Source: Candidatus Bathyarchaeota archaeon (GTDB taxonomy: Archaea > Thermoproteota > Bathyarchaeia > Bathyarchaeales > Bathycorpusculaceae). From it: a stretch of 64,000 nucleotides of DNA. Under the pieces are notes generated by a model. It searched no databases. It saw nothing but the letters and a program-made list of their open reading frames with translations, and had not been told where the DNA came from. Position numbers and translations under genes: made by a program. Below are positions 8,076-16,491 of this stretch, piece by piece. The stretch lies in assembly GCA_026014685.1 (NCBI GenBank), contig JAOZHW010000011.1, forward strand, positions 1 through 64,000. The letters are read 5' to 3'. Every line of letters begins with the position of its first letter. Within the stretch, counting starts at the first letter, position 1.

Positions 8076-8846
8076 ATGGAAAACATCAACCCCATCTTCA
8101 TCATCCAACCTGTCGTCACCATAGCCATCGGCGCAGCCTTAATGCTTTACTGGTACAAAAAACGGCACTTCCACACAAACGTCTGGCTCTATTCCTTGGC
8201 TGCTTACGCCATAGCCATCGGATTAAAGTATGCAGTTCAAATCCCAACCGTAGGTTTGGTTTCTGGGGCTGGCGAGGTCTCTTTGGGCTTGTATTATGGG
8301 TTGCAAACGGTGGTTTTCGAAGTGGGGTTGGCTTATGTGGTGGCTTCTTATGCAGTTAAACGCAGCAAAATGGACAGGCGGGATGCTGAGGCGTATGGTT
8401 CAGGGCTGGCGTTTTGGGAAAACGTAGCTTTCATAAGCGTACTTTCGCTGATTAACTTGGTTGCTTACTACATTATTCTTTCAGGCAGCGGTTCCATCGC
8501 GGAGTTAACCTACAACCAATTAACTGCGGCTGCGCCCTCGCTGTTTGCGTCAAACAGTGAAGCACTCGGATTGGTCGGCATGGGGATTCTTGAACGCATA
8601 TCCTCTGCGTTGATTCACATAGCTTGGGGTTACCTCTGCTTGATGGCGGTTATCTACCGCAAAAAAATCCTCTTCTTCATCGCGTTACCGATGGGGTTGA
8701 TTGATTTTTTGGTACCATTTGCCAAGTACTCGCCACTGTTGTTTGAGGTTGTGGTGTTTGGTTTAGCTGTGCTTTCGGTTTTTGTGGCGTGGTATGCAAC
8801 TAAGAGGCTCTGTTTACAGCCTGAGATACCTAATCAGCAACTTTAG
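8076..8846 (+). CDS. Multi-pass membrane protein, YhfC-like
   Basis: A 256-residue membrane protein with about seven hydrophobic segments. The topology and the order of features (short N-terminal helix pair, then a cytoplasmic KRSKMDRRDAEAYGSG turn leading into a helix with FWENV, later a helix with IHIAWGYL) resemble the YhfC family, which has been grouped with glutamate-type intramembrane proteases. The Glu in FWEN and the His in IHIAWG would be the candidate polar residues. The match is by eye and moderate; a simple membrane protein of unknown role is the alternative. Confidence 0.5.
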   Translation: MENINPIFIIQPVVTIAIGAALMLYWYKKRHFHTNVWLYSLAAYAIAIGLKYAVQIPTVGLVSGAGEVSLGLYYGLQTVVFEVGLAYVVASYAVKRSKMDRRDAEAYGSGLAFWENVAFISVLSLINLVAYYIILSGSGSIAELTYNQLTAAAPSLFASNSEALGLVGMGILERISSALIHIAWGYLCLMAVIYRKKILFFIALPMGLIDFLVPFAKYSPLLFEVVVFGLAVLSVFVAWYATKRLCLQPEIPNQQL

Positions 8847-8949
8847 CTTGACCACAACATCTATGGCTGATTCACTGACGATTTAGCGCTTTTACAACAA
8901 ATCTTATATTTGTGGTTTAGTTCCTTTTGAAACAGGATGTTGTGATTTT

Positions 8950-9930
8950 ATGTCAGTCAAAATAACAACAGAATACATAGACATGTTGAACAAGGCAGTT
9001 GAACGCGAAATCGGCGTTTCACTTCAATACATTCTCCAACATGCCAAGATGGAGAAGCTAATGCGCAAAACACTGCCCGAAAACATACTCCTCGACAAAA
9101 CCACCTACGACGCAGTCGGAAAATTCCTAAAAGACATCGCCATCCAAGAAATGAAGCATGCAGCCACCATAATGGAACGCATCTACTACCTCGGCGGACA
9201 AGCCACCACTAAATCCAGCAAAGTCACCGTCGGCGACAGCTTAAGCGAATTCGCCAAGTTGGGCGTAAAAGCTGAAGAAGAAGCCCTAGTGCTCTATCGG
9301 CAAATCATCGAGACTGCTACAAAGATGGGCGACTGGGAAACACATGAAGTCTTCGAGAAAATCTACGGCGAAGAAGAAGGTCACCTTTTCAAATTCCAAG
9401 AATACACCAAATTCCAAGACGAAAAAGATGAACCCAGCAAGGTTCCGCTTCCTGAGTGGCGCAAAATCTACACCGACGACTACTTTGCCTTACTCAACAA
9501 GGCAGTAGCAGCAGAAATCACAGGCATAGTACAATACACCAACCAACACGAAAAAGCTGCGTTCCTCGAATTACGCCGCAAAAACACCCCGCTTGAAACC
9601 ATCACCGAAACCAACAAAGCCGACGTCGTCAGCAAACTGCTCAAAGGTGTCTTTATGCAGGAAATGGAGCATCTGGAGAAAATCAGCGAACGCATCTACC
9701 TCCTTGAGGGCGAAGCAGTAGCTAAACCTGATCCGTTGCCAGTCGTCGGAGAAACCGCACAAGACTTCCTGATCCTTGACCATGCATTGGAAAGCAGCGC
9801 AATAACGTTGTACCGCCAAATTATCGCTGAAGCACTTAAACGCGGCGACACCACCACAAGGCGCCTCTTTGAAGACATCGTCATGCAAGAAGAAGAACAC
9901 TTCTGGTCATTTGACGACTTCATAAGATAA
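8950..9930 (+). CDS. Fused tandem ferritin-like domain protein
   Basis: A 326-residue protein made of two ferritin-like four-helix domains in one chain (about 5-160 and 175-326). Each half has the same order of iron ligands. First half: EIGVSLQY, QEMKHAATIMERIYYL, then EEEALVLYRQII and EEEGHLF. Second half: EITGIVQYTNQHE, QEMEHLEKISERIYLL, ESSAITLYRQII and QEEEHFW. These E...ExxH patterns are di-iron ligands, so both halves could bind iron, although the first ligand of repeat 2's third helix is less acidic. Ferritin-like proteins of normal size carry one domain, so this is an internal duplication. Likely roles are iron storage or peroxide detoxification. It appears to be a single-gene unit. 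Confidence 0.85.
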   Translation: MSVKITTEYIDMLNKAVEREIGVSLQYILQHAKMEKLMRKTLPENILLDKTTYDAVGKFLKDIAIQEMKHAATIMERIYYLGGQATTKSSKVTVGDSLSEFAKLGVKAEEEALVLYRQIIETATKMGDWETHEVFEKIYGEEEGHLFKFQEYTKFQDEKDEPSKVPLPEWRKIYTDDYFALLNKAVAAEITGIVQYTNQHEKAAFLELRRKNTPLETITETNKADVVSKLLKGVFMQEMEHLEKISERIYLLEGEAVAKPDPLPVVGETAQDFLILDHALESSAITLYRQIIAEALKRGDTTTRRLFEDIVMQEEEHFWSFDDFIR

Positions 9931-9937
9931 CAAACCT

Positions 9938-9958
9938 TCTTCTTTTTTGTCATTTTTC
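9938..9958 (+). terminator. T-rich terminator after ferritin-like gene
   Basis: TTCTTCTTTTTTG and a second T5 tract follow the stop of the tandem ferritin-like gene by about 8 bases, as expected for archaeal termination. Confidence 0.4.
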
Positions 9959-10121
9959 TGTTTGCTCTGCCGCCTCCTACCGTTCCTTATACAAAGGCGG
10001 GTCACTTTTTTGTTCACCCACTCTATGAGAGAGTGCTATGTAGTGTTAAAAGGGGCAATTTATTATAATAGAAAACTGGAAAATACGGAAAAAAATTTTG
10101 GTAAAGAAAAAAGAAAGTGGT

Positions 10122-12041
10122 TTATTTGACTTTGTAGTCTTCTGAGTCAACCACGTTATCGCCTGATGGGCCACCCTGCTCGGGTCCGCCTGTAAAGGGT
10201 CCTTGTGGACCTGCTCCGGCTTGTGGACCAGCCTGCTGGCCTCCCTGTGCCTGTTGCTGCTTTGCGGCTTCAGCTGCGGCTTGCTGGTAGACTTTGGTGC
10301 CGACTTCTTGAAGTACCTTCTGTAGCGCGTCTGATTTGGCTTTAACTTGTGCCATGTCGTTGCTTGCTAAGGCGTTTTTGAGTTCTGTTACGGCTGCGTC
10401 GATTTTCGCGGTTTCATCCGTGGAGAGTTTGCCTGCTAAGTCTTGTTTGGTGCGTTCAGCTGTATAGATGAGGCTGTCTGCTGCGTTGCGTGTTTCAGCT
10501 TCCTCTCTCTTCTTGCGGTCTTGCTCTGCAAATTGCTCTGCTTCACGTATGAGGCGTTCTTTTTCTTCTTTAGAGAGTTTGGTTGAGGCTGTGATGGTGA
10601 TTTTGGATTCTTTGCCTGTGCCACGATCTTTAGCGGTTACGTTTAGGATGCCGTTGGCGTCAATGTCAAAGGTCACTTCGATTTGGGGTACTCCTCTGGG
10701 TGCTGGCGGTAGGTCAACGAGGTTAAACATTCCCAACGAGACGTTGTCTGCTGCCATGGCGCGTTCGCCTTGTAAGACGTGGATGGTGACGGCGGTTTGG
10801 AAGTCTGCGGCGGTTGTGAAGATTTGGCTACGTTTGGTAGGGATGGTGGTGTTCTTTTCGAGCACCTTAGTCATGACTCCACCCATGGTTTCAACTCCCA
10901 GCGACAAAGGTGTGACGTCTAACAGTAGCAGGTCTTTTACTTCACCTGTAACTACACCGCCCTGTATGGCTGCACCTATCGCGACGCTTTCCATGGGGTC
11001 GATTCCCCGTTCAGGGGCTTTGCCCAAGATCTGCTCCACGAAACGTTGAACTAAGGGCATTCGGGTCATGCCACCGATTAGGATGATTTTGTCGACTTGT
11101 TGTGGTGTGAGTTTGGCGTCTTCGAGTGCTTTTAGTAGTGTGGGTTTTGTGCGTTCTATGATGGGTTGTGCGAGGGATTCCAGTTTTGTTCTTGTAAGTG
11201 TTAAGTGGAGGTGTTTGGGTCCTGAAGCGTCGGCAGTTAAGAAGGGCAGGTCGATGTCTGTGCTCATCAATGTGGAAAGCTCGATTTTCGCTTTCTCAGC
11301 AGCATCTTTCAATCTAGACATGGCCATGCGGTCGTTTGAGACGTCTACGCCTGTTTGGCGCTTGAACTCTTCGAGGATGTAGCCCATGACTGCTTTGTCC
11401 ACGTCAGTTCCGCCGAGTTGGGTGTCGCCGCTTGTACTAAGTACTTGGAACACTCCTTTGCCGAAATCCATCAGGGTGACATCGTGGGTTCCGCCGCCGA
11501 AACTGAACACGAGGATTTTCATTTCATGCTCAAGTTTGTCGATGCCGTATGCAAGGCAGGCTGCGGTGGGTTCGTTGATGATACGCATAACTTCAAAGCC
11601 CGCGATTTCGCCTGCATCTTTGGTTGCTTGGCGTTGGTTGTCATCGAAGTGTGCGGGAACGGTGATGACGGCTTTGTTCACGGGTGTACCGAGGTAGGTT
11701 TCGGCGTCTTTTTTGATTTTCTGCAGTATGAAAGCTGAGATTTGCTGTGGAGTGTATTCTTTGCCGTGAATGTTGACTTTGTAGTTTGTTCCCATTTTGC
11801 GTTTTATTTCAAAGATTGTTCCTTCAGCGTTGGTGGTGGCTTGCCTCTTTGCAGGTTCTCCGACTAGCAGCTGTCCATCCTTGGTGAAAGCAACTACTGA
11901 GGGAAACATTTTGCCTGCCATCGTGGGTCCTTCGGCGCTGGGGATAACTGTTGCGTGTCCCCCCTCGTATATGGCTGCGGCTGAATTGGTTGTTCCTAAG
12001 TCGATACCTAAGACTTTTTGACTTGTTTTTTGGTTACTCAA
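10122..12041 (-). CDS. dnaK: Hsp70 chaperone DnaK
   Basis: A 639-residue DnaK of normal length. The ATPase domain shows [12 protein letters not shown] at the N-terminus (phosphate loop 1), [32 protein letters not shown] and [10 protein letters not shown]. The substrate-binding domain begins near residue 385 ([14 protein letters not shown]) and the lid ends in a Gln/Gly-rich tail ([12 protein letters not shown]) and an acidic end ([10 protein letters not shown]), not the bacterial EEVD-like ending. Odd: phosphate loop 2 reads [12 protein letters not shown], so the usual Asp of DLGGGTFD is Ser180. The Asp to Ser change at this place in Hsc70 is known to lower ATPase activity. It lies 33 bases after grpE. 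Hsp70 genes in archaea are patchy and are often taken as acquired from bacteria. Confidence 0.97.
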   Translation of the reverse strand: MSNQKTSQKVLGIDLGTTNSAAAIYEGGHATVIPSAEGPTMAGKMFPSVVAFTKDGQLLVGEPAKRQATTNAEGTIFEIKRKMGTNYKVNIHGKEYTPQQISAFILQKIKKDAETYLGTPVNKAVITVPAHFDDNQRQATKDAGEIAGFEVMRIINEPTAACLAYGIDKLEHEMKILVFSFGGGTHDVTLMDFGKGVFQVLSTSGDTQLGGTDVDKAVMGYILEEFKRQTGVDVSNDRMAMSRLKDAAEKAKIELSTLMSTDIDLPFLTADASGPKHLHLTLTRTKLESLAQPIIERTKPTLLKALEDAKLTPQQVDKIILIGGMTRMPLVQRFVEQILGKAPERGIDPMESVAIGAAIQGGVVTGEVKDLLLLDVTPLSLGVETMGGVMTKVLEKNTTIPTKRSQIFTTAADFQTAVTIHVLQGERAMAADNVSLGMFNLVDLPPAPRGVPQIEVTFDIDANGILNVTAKDRGTGKESKITITASTKLSKEEKERLIREAEQFAEQDRKKREEAETRNAADSLIYTAERTKQDLAGKLSTDETAKIDAAVTELKNALASNDMAQVKAKSDALQKVLQEVGTKVYQQAAAEAAKQQQAQGGQQAGPQAGAGPQGPFTGGPEQGGPSGDNVVDSEDYKVK

Positions 12042-12074
12042 TTTGTTTTTTCCTCCAATGTTTTTCTTTTTTTG

Positions 12075-12596
12075 TTACTTTGATTTTGGTTTGGCTACTC
12101 TAACGATGCTGGGACGCAGCACCTTATCCTTCATCTTGTAGCCCTTCCGGATTTCCTCTAATATCGTGCACTCTTTAGCGTCGTCGCATTCTTCTGCGGC
12201 GATGGCGTTATGGTTTGATGGGTCAAAAACAGTGCCCACTGTGCACTCGATTGGGCAGACCCCTTCTTGCTCAAGGACTTTTTTGAGCTTCTTTAACGTC
12301 ATTTCTACCCCTTCAACGAGAGTTTTCTGCGAGTTATCAGCACACTTTGCAACTTTAACCGCCAACTCTAACTCGTCAACCACGTCAAGTAGCTGGTTGA
12401 TTATGCGTTCGTTACTGTAGCATCTGATTTGTTCGGTTTCTCTGTCGAAGCGTTTTTTGACGTTTTCAAAGTCAGCTTGCAGGTACTTTAGGCGAGTTAG
12501 GTAGTCTTCGGAGCGTTTCTTTTCTGATTCAAGCAGTTTTTCAAAGTCAACAGTTTGGGCTGGTTCCTTGACTTCCTTAGCTTTGTCTTCAGTCAA
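12075..12596 (-). CDS. grpE: Nucleotide exchange factor GrpE
   Basis: A 173-residue GrpE, the ADP-release factor for DnaK. A charged N-terminal region leads into the long coiled-coil helix (SEKKRSEDYLTRLKYLQADFENVKKRFDRE, about residues 25-55), then a helix with LLDVVDELELAV and a C-terminal beta domain (GVCPIECTVGTVFDPSNHNAI, KGYKMKDKVLRPSIVRVAKP) that docks on the Hsp70 ATPase domain. It sits between an upstream regulator-like gene (19-base gap) and dnaK. No dnaJ is seen next to them. Confidence 0.95.
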   Translation of the reverse strand: MTEDKAKEVKEPAQTVDFEKLLESEKKRSEDYLTRLKYLQADFENVKKRFDRETEQIRCYSNERIINQLLDVVDELELAVKVAKCADNSQKTLVEGVEMTLKKLKKVLEQEGVCPIECTVGTVFDPSNHNAIAAEECDDAKECTILEEIRKGYKMKDKVLRPSIVRVAKPKSK

Positions 12597-12615
12597 CTTT
12601 TTCCCTCTGGTTGGT

Positions 12616-13017
12616 TTATGTTATGTATTTTTGTTTCTTTGTGTTTTGGTTGTTGGTTTGTTCAGGTGGTAGAGCGGGGTTTTGTTTTGTTGGATCGCAT
12701 ACAGCGATGCTGGTTTGTTCGACGAGTTTTTTGAAGATGATTTCAGCGACTAGGTCTCCGACGGATTCTTCTTTTAGTTCTGAGTTGAATGCGTGTTTTT
12801 TGAAGGATTCGACGATTTCGTTTTTGTCGATGGTTACGTTTTGGCTGGTGTCGCCTGTGCTCCAGGCGGTGGACATGACTTTGTGGCCTAGCTCGATGAA
12901 TATATTGACCATTGTGGTGTAGTCTATGTCTAGTGGTGCGTCTCCTGTTAGGAATCGTCCTTTTGTGAGTAGGATTTTTTTGTCGTTTTCAGGGGTTACA
13001 GTTAGGCTTCTTCGCAT
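12616..13017 (-). CDS. Putative ribbon-helix-helix regulator of the grpE-dnaK operon
   Basis: A 133-residue protein from the ATG at 13017, which has AGGTGA five bases upstream; the frame also extends to a GTG at 13047 but that would lie in the operator. Residues 1-45 (RRSLTVT strand, then DKKILLTKG helix and DYTTMVNIFIELG helix) fit a ribbon-helix-helix fold by eye; residues 60-100 are a second helical region and the tail is Asn/Gln/Pro-rich. It is the first gene of an apparent operon with grpE and dnaK (19-base gap to grpE). Two copies of a palindrome flank its promoter. The setting suggests a repressor of the Hsp70 system. The fold and function are inferred; I do not recognise the family. 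Confidence 0.6.
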   Translation of the reverse strand: MRRSLTVTPENDKKILLTKGRFLTGDAPLDIDYTTMVNIFIELGHKVMSTAWSTGDTSQNVTIDKNEIVESFKKHAFNSELKEESVGDLVAEIIFKKLVEQTSIAVCDPTKQNPALPPEQTNNQNTKKQKYIT

Positions 13018-13075
13018 ATTTTCACCTGTGCATACGCGGTTTTGCACCGCTTCACCTTATGCACACCTGTGCATA
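13017..13075 (-). promoter_or_regulatory. Two operator sites in the grpE-dnaK operon promoter
   Basis: Site 1 at 13058-13075, TATGCACACCTGTGCATA, is a perfect 8+8 bp inverted repeat with a 2-nt centre. Site 2 at 13017-13034 keeps one perfect half (TGTGCATA) and a degenerate other half, and overlaps the start codon. The centres are 41 bp apart, about four helical turns, so the sites face the same side. On the minus strand a TATA-like TTTATAAG at 13081-13088 places the transcript start inside site 1. Confidence 0.65.
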
Positions 13076-13244
13076 CATGCTTATAAACATTCTCCGCATT
13101 CAACAAGCAAAACAAACATACCCGCCCTAAATAAGAGGCAGGAACAAAAAAACCCCACAAACACTCCTAAAATTATCGAACAGTCGCATTATTTGGTGGA
13201 AATGGCTTTCCTCCACCAGCTGGAAGGGATTCTTCTCATGGCTA

Positions 13245-13267
13245 CTTTAAATAAGGGAGGGGAGGTA
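13245..13267 (-). repeat. Dispersed element, copy 2
   Basis: On the minus strand this reads TACCTCCCCTCCCTTATTTA then AAG, one base different from copy 1. The flanking GCGTGG block (13282-13287 on plus) lies 14 bases beyond the GGTA end, the same spacing as in copy 1 at 1540-1581. It is in the 290-base gap downstream of the Toprim gene. A small hairpin (GGTGGA/TCCACC, 13195-13216) lies next to it. Confidence 0.6.
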
Positions 13268-13309
13268 CACACTGAGACGTCGCGTGGTTTTCAACATGAC
13301 AAAGTCTGT

Positions 13310-13720
13310 TTATGCAGCCTTCTGTTGGGCAGTCGCCAGATAAGCTGGCAAACTCTCGATACATTGCACGTCACGGTTAACCAGCGCTGCCAGTTCACGC
13401 CAGAAACGTATATTCGCCTTGATTTGATCTCGTTCGAGGTTTTGTTGGAGCCGTTTTGTTCCTTCTTTGCCACGGCGGTCAAAATCCAACAGCAAAATAA
13501 CCTCGCATGCACCAAAAGCCTCGATTTCCGTGGTGGCTTGCAAAAAAGATTTACCGCCCGTCTTCACGGTTAACACTTTGCCGCTGACGCCTAATTCACA
13601 GAGTGCATCTGCATCTTTTTTGCCCTCAACCACGATGGGTTTGCCTTTGGCTGCCTCTTCAGAGAGTTTAGCTATGATTTCTTCGATTTTTTCTAATCTT
13701 TCTTTTCTACGTGTGGACAA
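13310..13720 (-). CDS. Toprim domain protein, UPF0292-like
   Basis: A 136-residue stand-alone Toprim protein. The Toprim fold shows PIVVEGKKDADALCELG (the conserved Glu) near residues 28-44 and ILLLDFDRRGKEGTKRL (the DxD metal motif) near residues 75-92. Short archaeal Toprim proteins of this size are grouped as UPF0292 and are related to the nuclease domain of RNase M5 and primase-type Toprims; their substrate is not established. It starts 5 bases after the stop of tyrS on the same strand, so the two are co-transcribed, which hints at an RNA-processing role. Confidence 0.8.
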   Translation of the reverse strand: MSTRRKERLEKIEEIIAKLSEEAAKGKPIVVEGKKDADALCELGVSGKVLTVKTGGKSFLQATTEIEAFGACEVILLLDFDRRGKEGTKRLQQNLERDQIKANIRFWRELAALVNRDVQCIESLPAYLATAQQKAA

Positions 13721-13725
13721 GGAGG

Positions 13726-14814
13726 TTACCTTGTGATTTTTGCTTGACGAACCACTTCTAAGCAGTCTTTTGCTTCCTTGTTGTTTTCGAAGTAGCGTCG
13801 GACGGGTTCAAGGATATTGCCTAACTCAGCTGCAACACCGTTTTTGAGGTCCATCGGATGCAGCTTCCCCTCGGTGTATGCTGCTTCTAGCGCTTGAAAA
13901 CTCTCGAAAGAGACGGTTCCACCGAATTTGGCTGGACGCTCAACGGTGAAAACGGGTTTTTCTCGGAAGATGATGTAGCGGCAGATGTCCATTATGGGGT
14001 TATGTTTGACGGTTCGCTCGGGGCAGAAGGCTTTGGACATTTTCTTCTTGATTTCCTCGGGAGCGTCATAGATGAAGATGCATGTGTCAGGTTTGCTCTT
14101 AGACATCTTTGCAGACGCTATGGCTTCGCGTTCTTGTCCCTCTGGAATTGGCCAAACAGCAGGTTTAGCTAAACCCTGCAGCAGGTGGTGATGGATGCAG
14201 ACGGGTTTCCAGTAGCCGATTTTTTCGCCGATTTCCCTTGCAACCATGTTGGCTTTACGTTGATCCAAACCAAGCTGACACATTTTCACGTTTAACTGGA
14301 AAATGTCGGCAACCTGCATCGGTGTATAGAGGTAGTCGCCGACGTAGTGCGCTTCGCCCTCTTTTCGGCCTGCAATTTCCAGTGTACGGGTTGTGCGGGC
14401 AATCGTGAGTTCCTTTGCGATTTTAACGGTTTTTTCCCAATATTTGATGTCAGTGTAGAGTTCGTCAGAGTAGATGAATTCGACTTTGTCGCCTGGCACA
14501 CCCAACGCCAGCCAGCTGTGGCGGAAGAGGTCTGCGGCTTTGCGGATGAGTTCGCGGTCGCCGCCGAGTTTGTTGTTGAGCCATGCATGCCATGTGGCGA
14601 GGAAGGCTTTGTAGTGGATGCCTGCTTCGGCGAAGTCTTTCATTTTGTAAGCGCAGATGACGCCTGTGCCGAGGTGCGCGAGTCCTGAGGGTTCCCAGCC
14701 GTTGTAGGCGATGGGGTGTTCTTCTTTTTCAAGTAGGGCTCGGAGGTCTTCTGAGGTTACTACTTCTTCGGTTGGCGGTCTGCAAATAAGCTCAATCTTT
14801 CGTTCAATATCCAC
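13726..14814 (-). CDS. tyrS: Tyrosyl-tRNA synthetase
   Basis: A 362-residue class I synthetase that charges tRNA-Tyr. The Rossmann fold starts with YNGWEPSGLAHLGT (HIGH-like HLGT) around residues 38-50. The tyrosine pocket shows YLYTPMQVADIF and the KMSKS loop is SAKMSKSKP near residue 236. The C-terminal domain is short, as in archaeal and eukaryotic TyrRS, and there is no bacterial S4 domain. A gap of 5 bases separates it from the Toprim gene downstream. Confidence 0.93.
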   Translation of the reverse strand: MDIERKIELICRPPTEEVVTSEDLRALLEKEEHPIAYNGWEPSGLAHLGTGVICAYKMKDFAEAGIHYKAFLATWHAWLNNKLGGDRELIRKAADLFRHSWLALGVPGDKVEFIYSDELYTDIKYWEKTVKIAKELTIARTTRTLEIAGRKEGEAHYVGDYLYTPMQVADIFQLNVKMCQLGLDQRKANMVAREIGEKIGYWKPVCIHHHLLQGLAKPAVWPIPEGQEREAIASAKMSKSKPDTCIFIYDAPEEIKKKMSKAFCPERTVKHNPIMDICRYIIFREKPVFTVERPAKFGGTVSFESFQALEAAYTEGKLHPMDLKNGVAAELGNILEPVRRYFENNKEAKDCLEVVRQAKITR

Positions 14815-14888
14815 ATATCTCAGCTCAGTTACAGATAGCTAATTATAGATAGTTATTTAAGAACTTACTCAGCGAATTGAAAAGATAA

Positions 14889-15281
14889 CTACAGCCAAGT
14901 TGTTTTTATTTCTTTTATTAGTTTGAAGTGCGCGTCGTCTGAGATGCAGATTGCGTTAAGCACAAATGCTGTGGCTGCTATCATGCTATCTCCCATGGAG
15001 AGGTCGTATTTCTGTCTAAATTCAGCTGATACTTGCGCTATTTCTTCGTCTACAGGGACGATTTTGAATTCTTGCTTAACGTATGTTAGTTTTATTTTTG
15101 CTATTTCCCGTCCCTCTGTAGATAGAGAAGTTTTGTATAATTCGTGGAGGGCAATTGTTGAAACGTATTTTTCTTTTCTTGTCCGCTCGTTGATTATTTT
15201 TTTACGCATTTCTTCGTTTTTGGATCTATAAAGTTGGGTGAAAAATCTGGTATCATACACTGCAGGTTTATTCATTTTCAT
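14889..15281 (-). CDS. VapC-type PIN ribonuclease toxin
   Basis: A 130-residue PIN protein with all four acidic positions in place: VYDTRFF (first Asp), ALHELY (Glu), LSMGDSMIAATA (Asp of the third motif) and ISDDAHF (last Asp). The preceding AbrB-type gene overlaps it by 14 bases on the same strand, the usual antitoxin-toxin arrangement. Such toxins cleave tRNA or rRNA when the antitoxin is lost. The ATG at 15281 gives MKMNKP; the second ATG (15275) is equally possible. Confidence 0.88.
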   Translation of the reverse strand: MKMNKPAVYDTRFFTQLYRSKNEEMRKKIINERTRKEKYVSTIALHELYKTSLSTEGREIAKIKLTYVKQEFKIVPVDEEIAQVSAEFRQKYDLSMGDSMIAATAFVLNAICISDDAHFKLIKEIKTTWL

Positions 15282-15498
15282 GCCTTAGTTTATATAGTTG
15301 TTTATCTATTTCGTCAGCGGTTTTAGTGTCAGAAAATGCACCGATCATGTCCCAGATGGTTTTTTTGGGTTTGAACAAAATACCCTCTTCGGTTTCAATA
15401 ATTTGTAGTCGTGTGCCTTTTTCTATTTTGTATTTTTTTCTGAGGCTAATTGGGATGGTGGTTTGACCTTTCTCTGTGACGGTTACTTCGTTTTCCAA
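15268..15498 (-). CDS. VapB-type AbrB-family antitoxin
   Basis: A 76-residue protein with the AbrB/MazE swapped-hairpin N-terminus: EVTVTEKGQTTIPISLRKKYKIEKGTRLQI, followed by a Glu-rich strand (EEGILFKPKK) and a C-terminal toxin-neutralising tail. It overlaps the PIN toxin gene by 14 bases, so translation is coupled. Antitoxin-toxin complexes of this type usually repress their own promoter. Confidence 0.88.
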   Translation of the reverse strand: MENEVTVTEKGQTTIPISLRKKYKIEKGTRLQIIETEEGILFKPKKTIWDMIGAFSDTKTADEIDKQLYKLRHENE

Positions 15499-15589
15499 CT
15501 TGAAACCTCGTTCTTACTTGAATATGGCTCTTACTTTCTTAAAAATCTTACATCACGAAAGGTAAACCCAAAACACCAAAATACCTTTT

Positions 15590-15790
15590 TCGCGGGCGGT
15601 TTGTCTCCCGACGTAACCTAACACTTCACCTCACAGCTAAGCGTCGCTATAAGCTTGGTGAAGCTCTCTCGGCGCGGGAATTTGTGCCCGGCCCACCGTG
15701 TCCCTTGTTTGGGTGAACCCTTCGTCACGGCAGCGCAAGCGTATTGAGTCTTGCAGCTCTGTTGGGTCCGTCGTCAAGGGTGAACTTAAC
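15590..15790. ncRNA. Candidate structured RNA, strand unknown
   Basis: This 200-base stretch is visibly GC-richer than its AT-rich flanks and has no convincing reading frame. Several helices can be drawn: CTTCACC (15624-15630) with GGTGAAG (15657-15663); CGGG with CCCG around 15675-15690; CCGTG (15696-15700) with CACGG (15726-15730) enclosing GGGTGAACCC; and GCAAG (15735-15739) with CTTGC (15750-15754). Multiple local stems of this kind suggest a stable RNA. It lacks the GGAA loop and AGCAGC of SRP RNA and the GAGGAAAGUC block of RNase P RNA, so no known family is assigned. Confidence 0.4.
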
Positions 15791-15917
15791 CAGTGGGAGA
15801 ATGTAATAAAACCCATCAGCAAAATTAAGCATTCCTGTCAAAAACAACACTCAGCTAAGACTAAGATTTGGCAATTATTTAATTAACCAAACCCACAAAT
15901 CAAACAAGGACAACGCT

Positions 15918-16482
15918 ATGAACATTGGAAAAACCGTTTACTTCCCAGACAGGCAGGGGATGGCGCGATTGGCTAGAAAAAAATTACGGTCAGGAAAAGG
16001 AAATTTGGCTGGTTTTCCCCAAAAAAGCAAGCGGCCAACCCCGCATACCCTACAACGACGCCGTAGAGGAAGCACTATGCTTTGGCTGGATTGACAGCAC
16101 AGCCAAACGAATCGACGACGCCAAGTATGCCCAGCGGTTTACTCCCCGAAACCTCAAAACGCCCTATTCAGAAGCAAACAAGCAGCGACTACGTAAACTC
16201 GTAAAAGAAGGCAAAGTGCTTCCCGTAATAGAAGCCTCAATCAGAGACCTCCTTGCCGAAGAGTTTGCTATGCCAGAGGATATTTTAGAAGCCATCAAAA
16301 GCAACAGGGAAGCGTGGAACAACTTCCAAAAGTACTCCCTCGAATACAAACGAATCCGAGTCGGCTACATCGAAGACGCAAGAAACCGGCCAGACGAGTT
16401 CAAGAAGCGACTAAACAATTTTATCAAAAAGACTGCTAATAACAAACAATTCGGCTTCGGCGGCATCGAAAAACACTATTAA
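15918..16482 (+). CDS. YdeI/OmpD-associated family protein, frameshifted near start
   Basis: The main frame (from a TTG at 15925, 185 residues) has the family's central signature WRDWLEKNYGQEKEIWLVF, then CFGWIDSTAKRID and a C-terminal basic region. The family usually begins with a short strand ending in YFP just before the Trp-rich segment. That start exists in another frame: the ATG at 15918 gives MNIGKTVYFPDRQ and joins the main frame if one G is removed from the GGGG run at 15956-15959, giving RQGWRDWL. So the gene is either broken by one inserted base or the base is a sequence error. Proteins of this family have no settled biochemical role. The gene appears monocistronic. Confidence 0.7.
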
Positions 16483-16491
16483 CAGAGGTGG

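Noticed and set aside
9960-9998. Fourth copy of the dispersed element
   Set aside because: Only about two thirds of positions match and the 14-base spacing block is absent.
15590-15890. SRP RNA
   Set aside because: No GGAA-type loop, no AGCAGC segment and no long-range helix 5 pairing; the stems found are all local.
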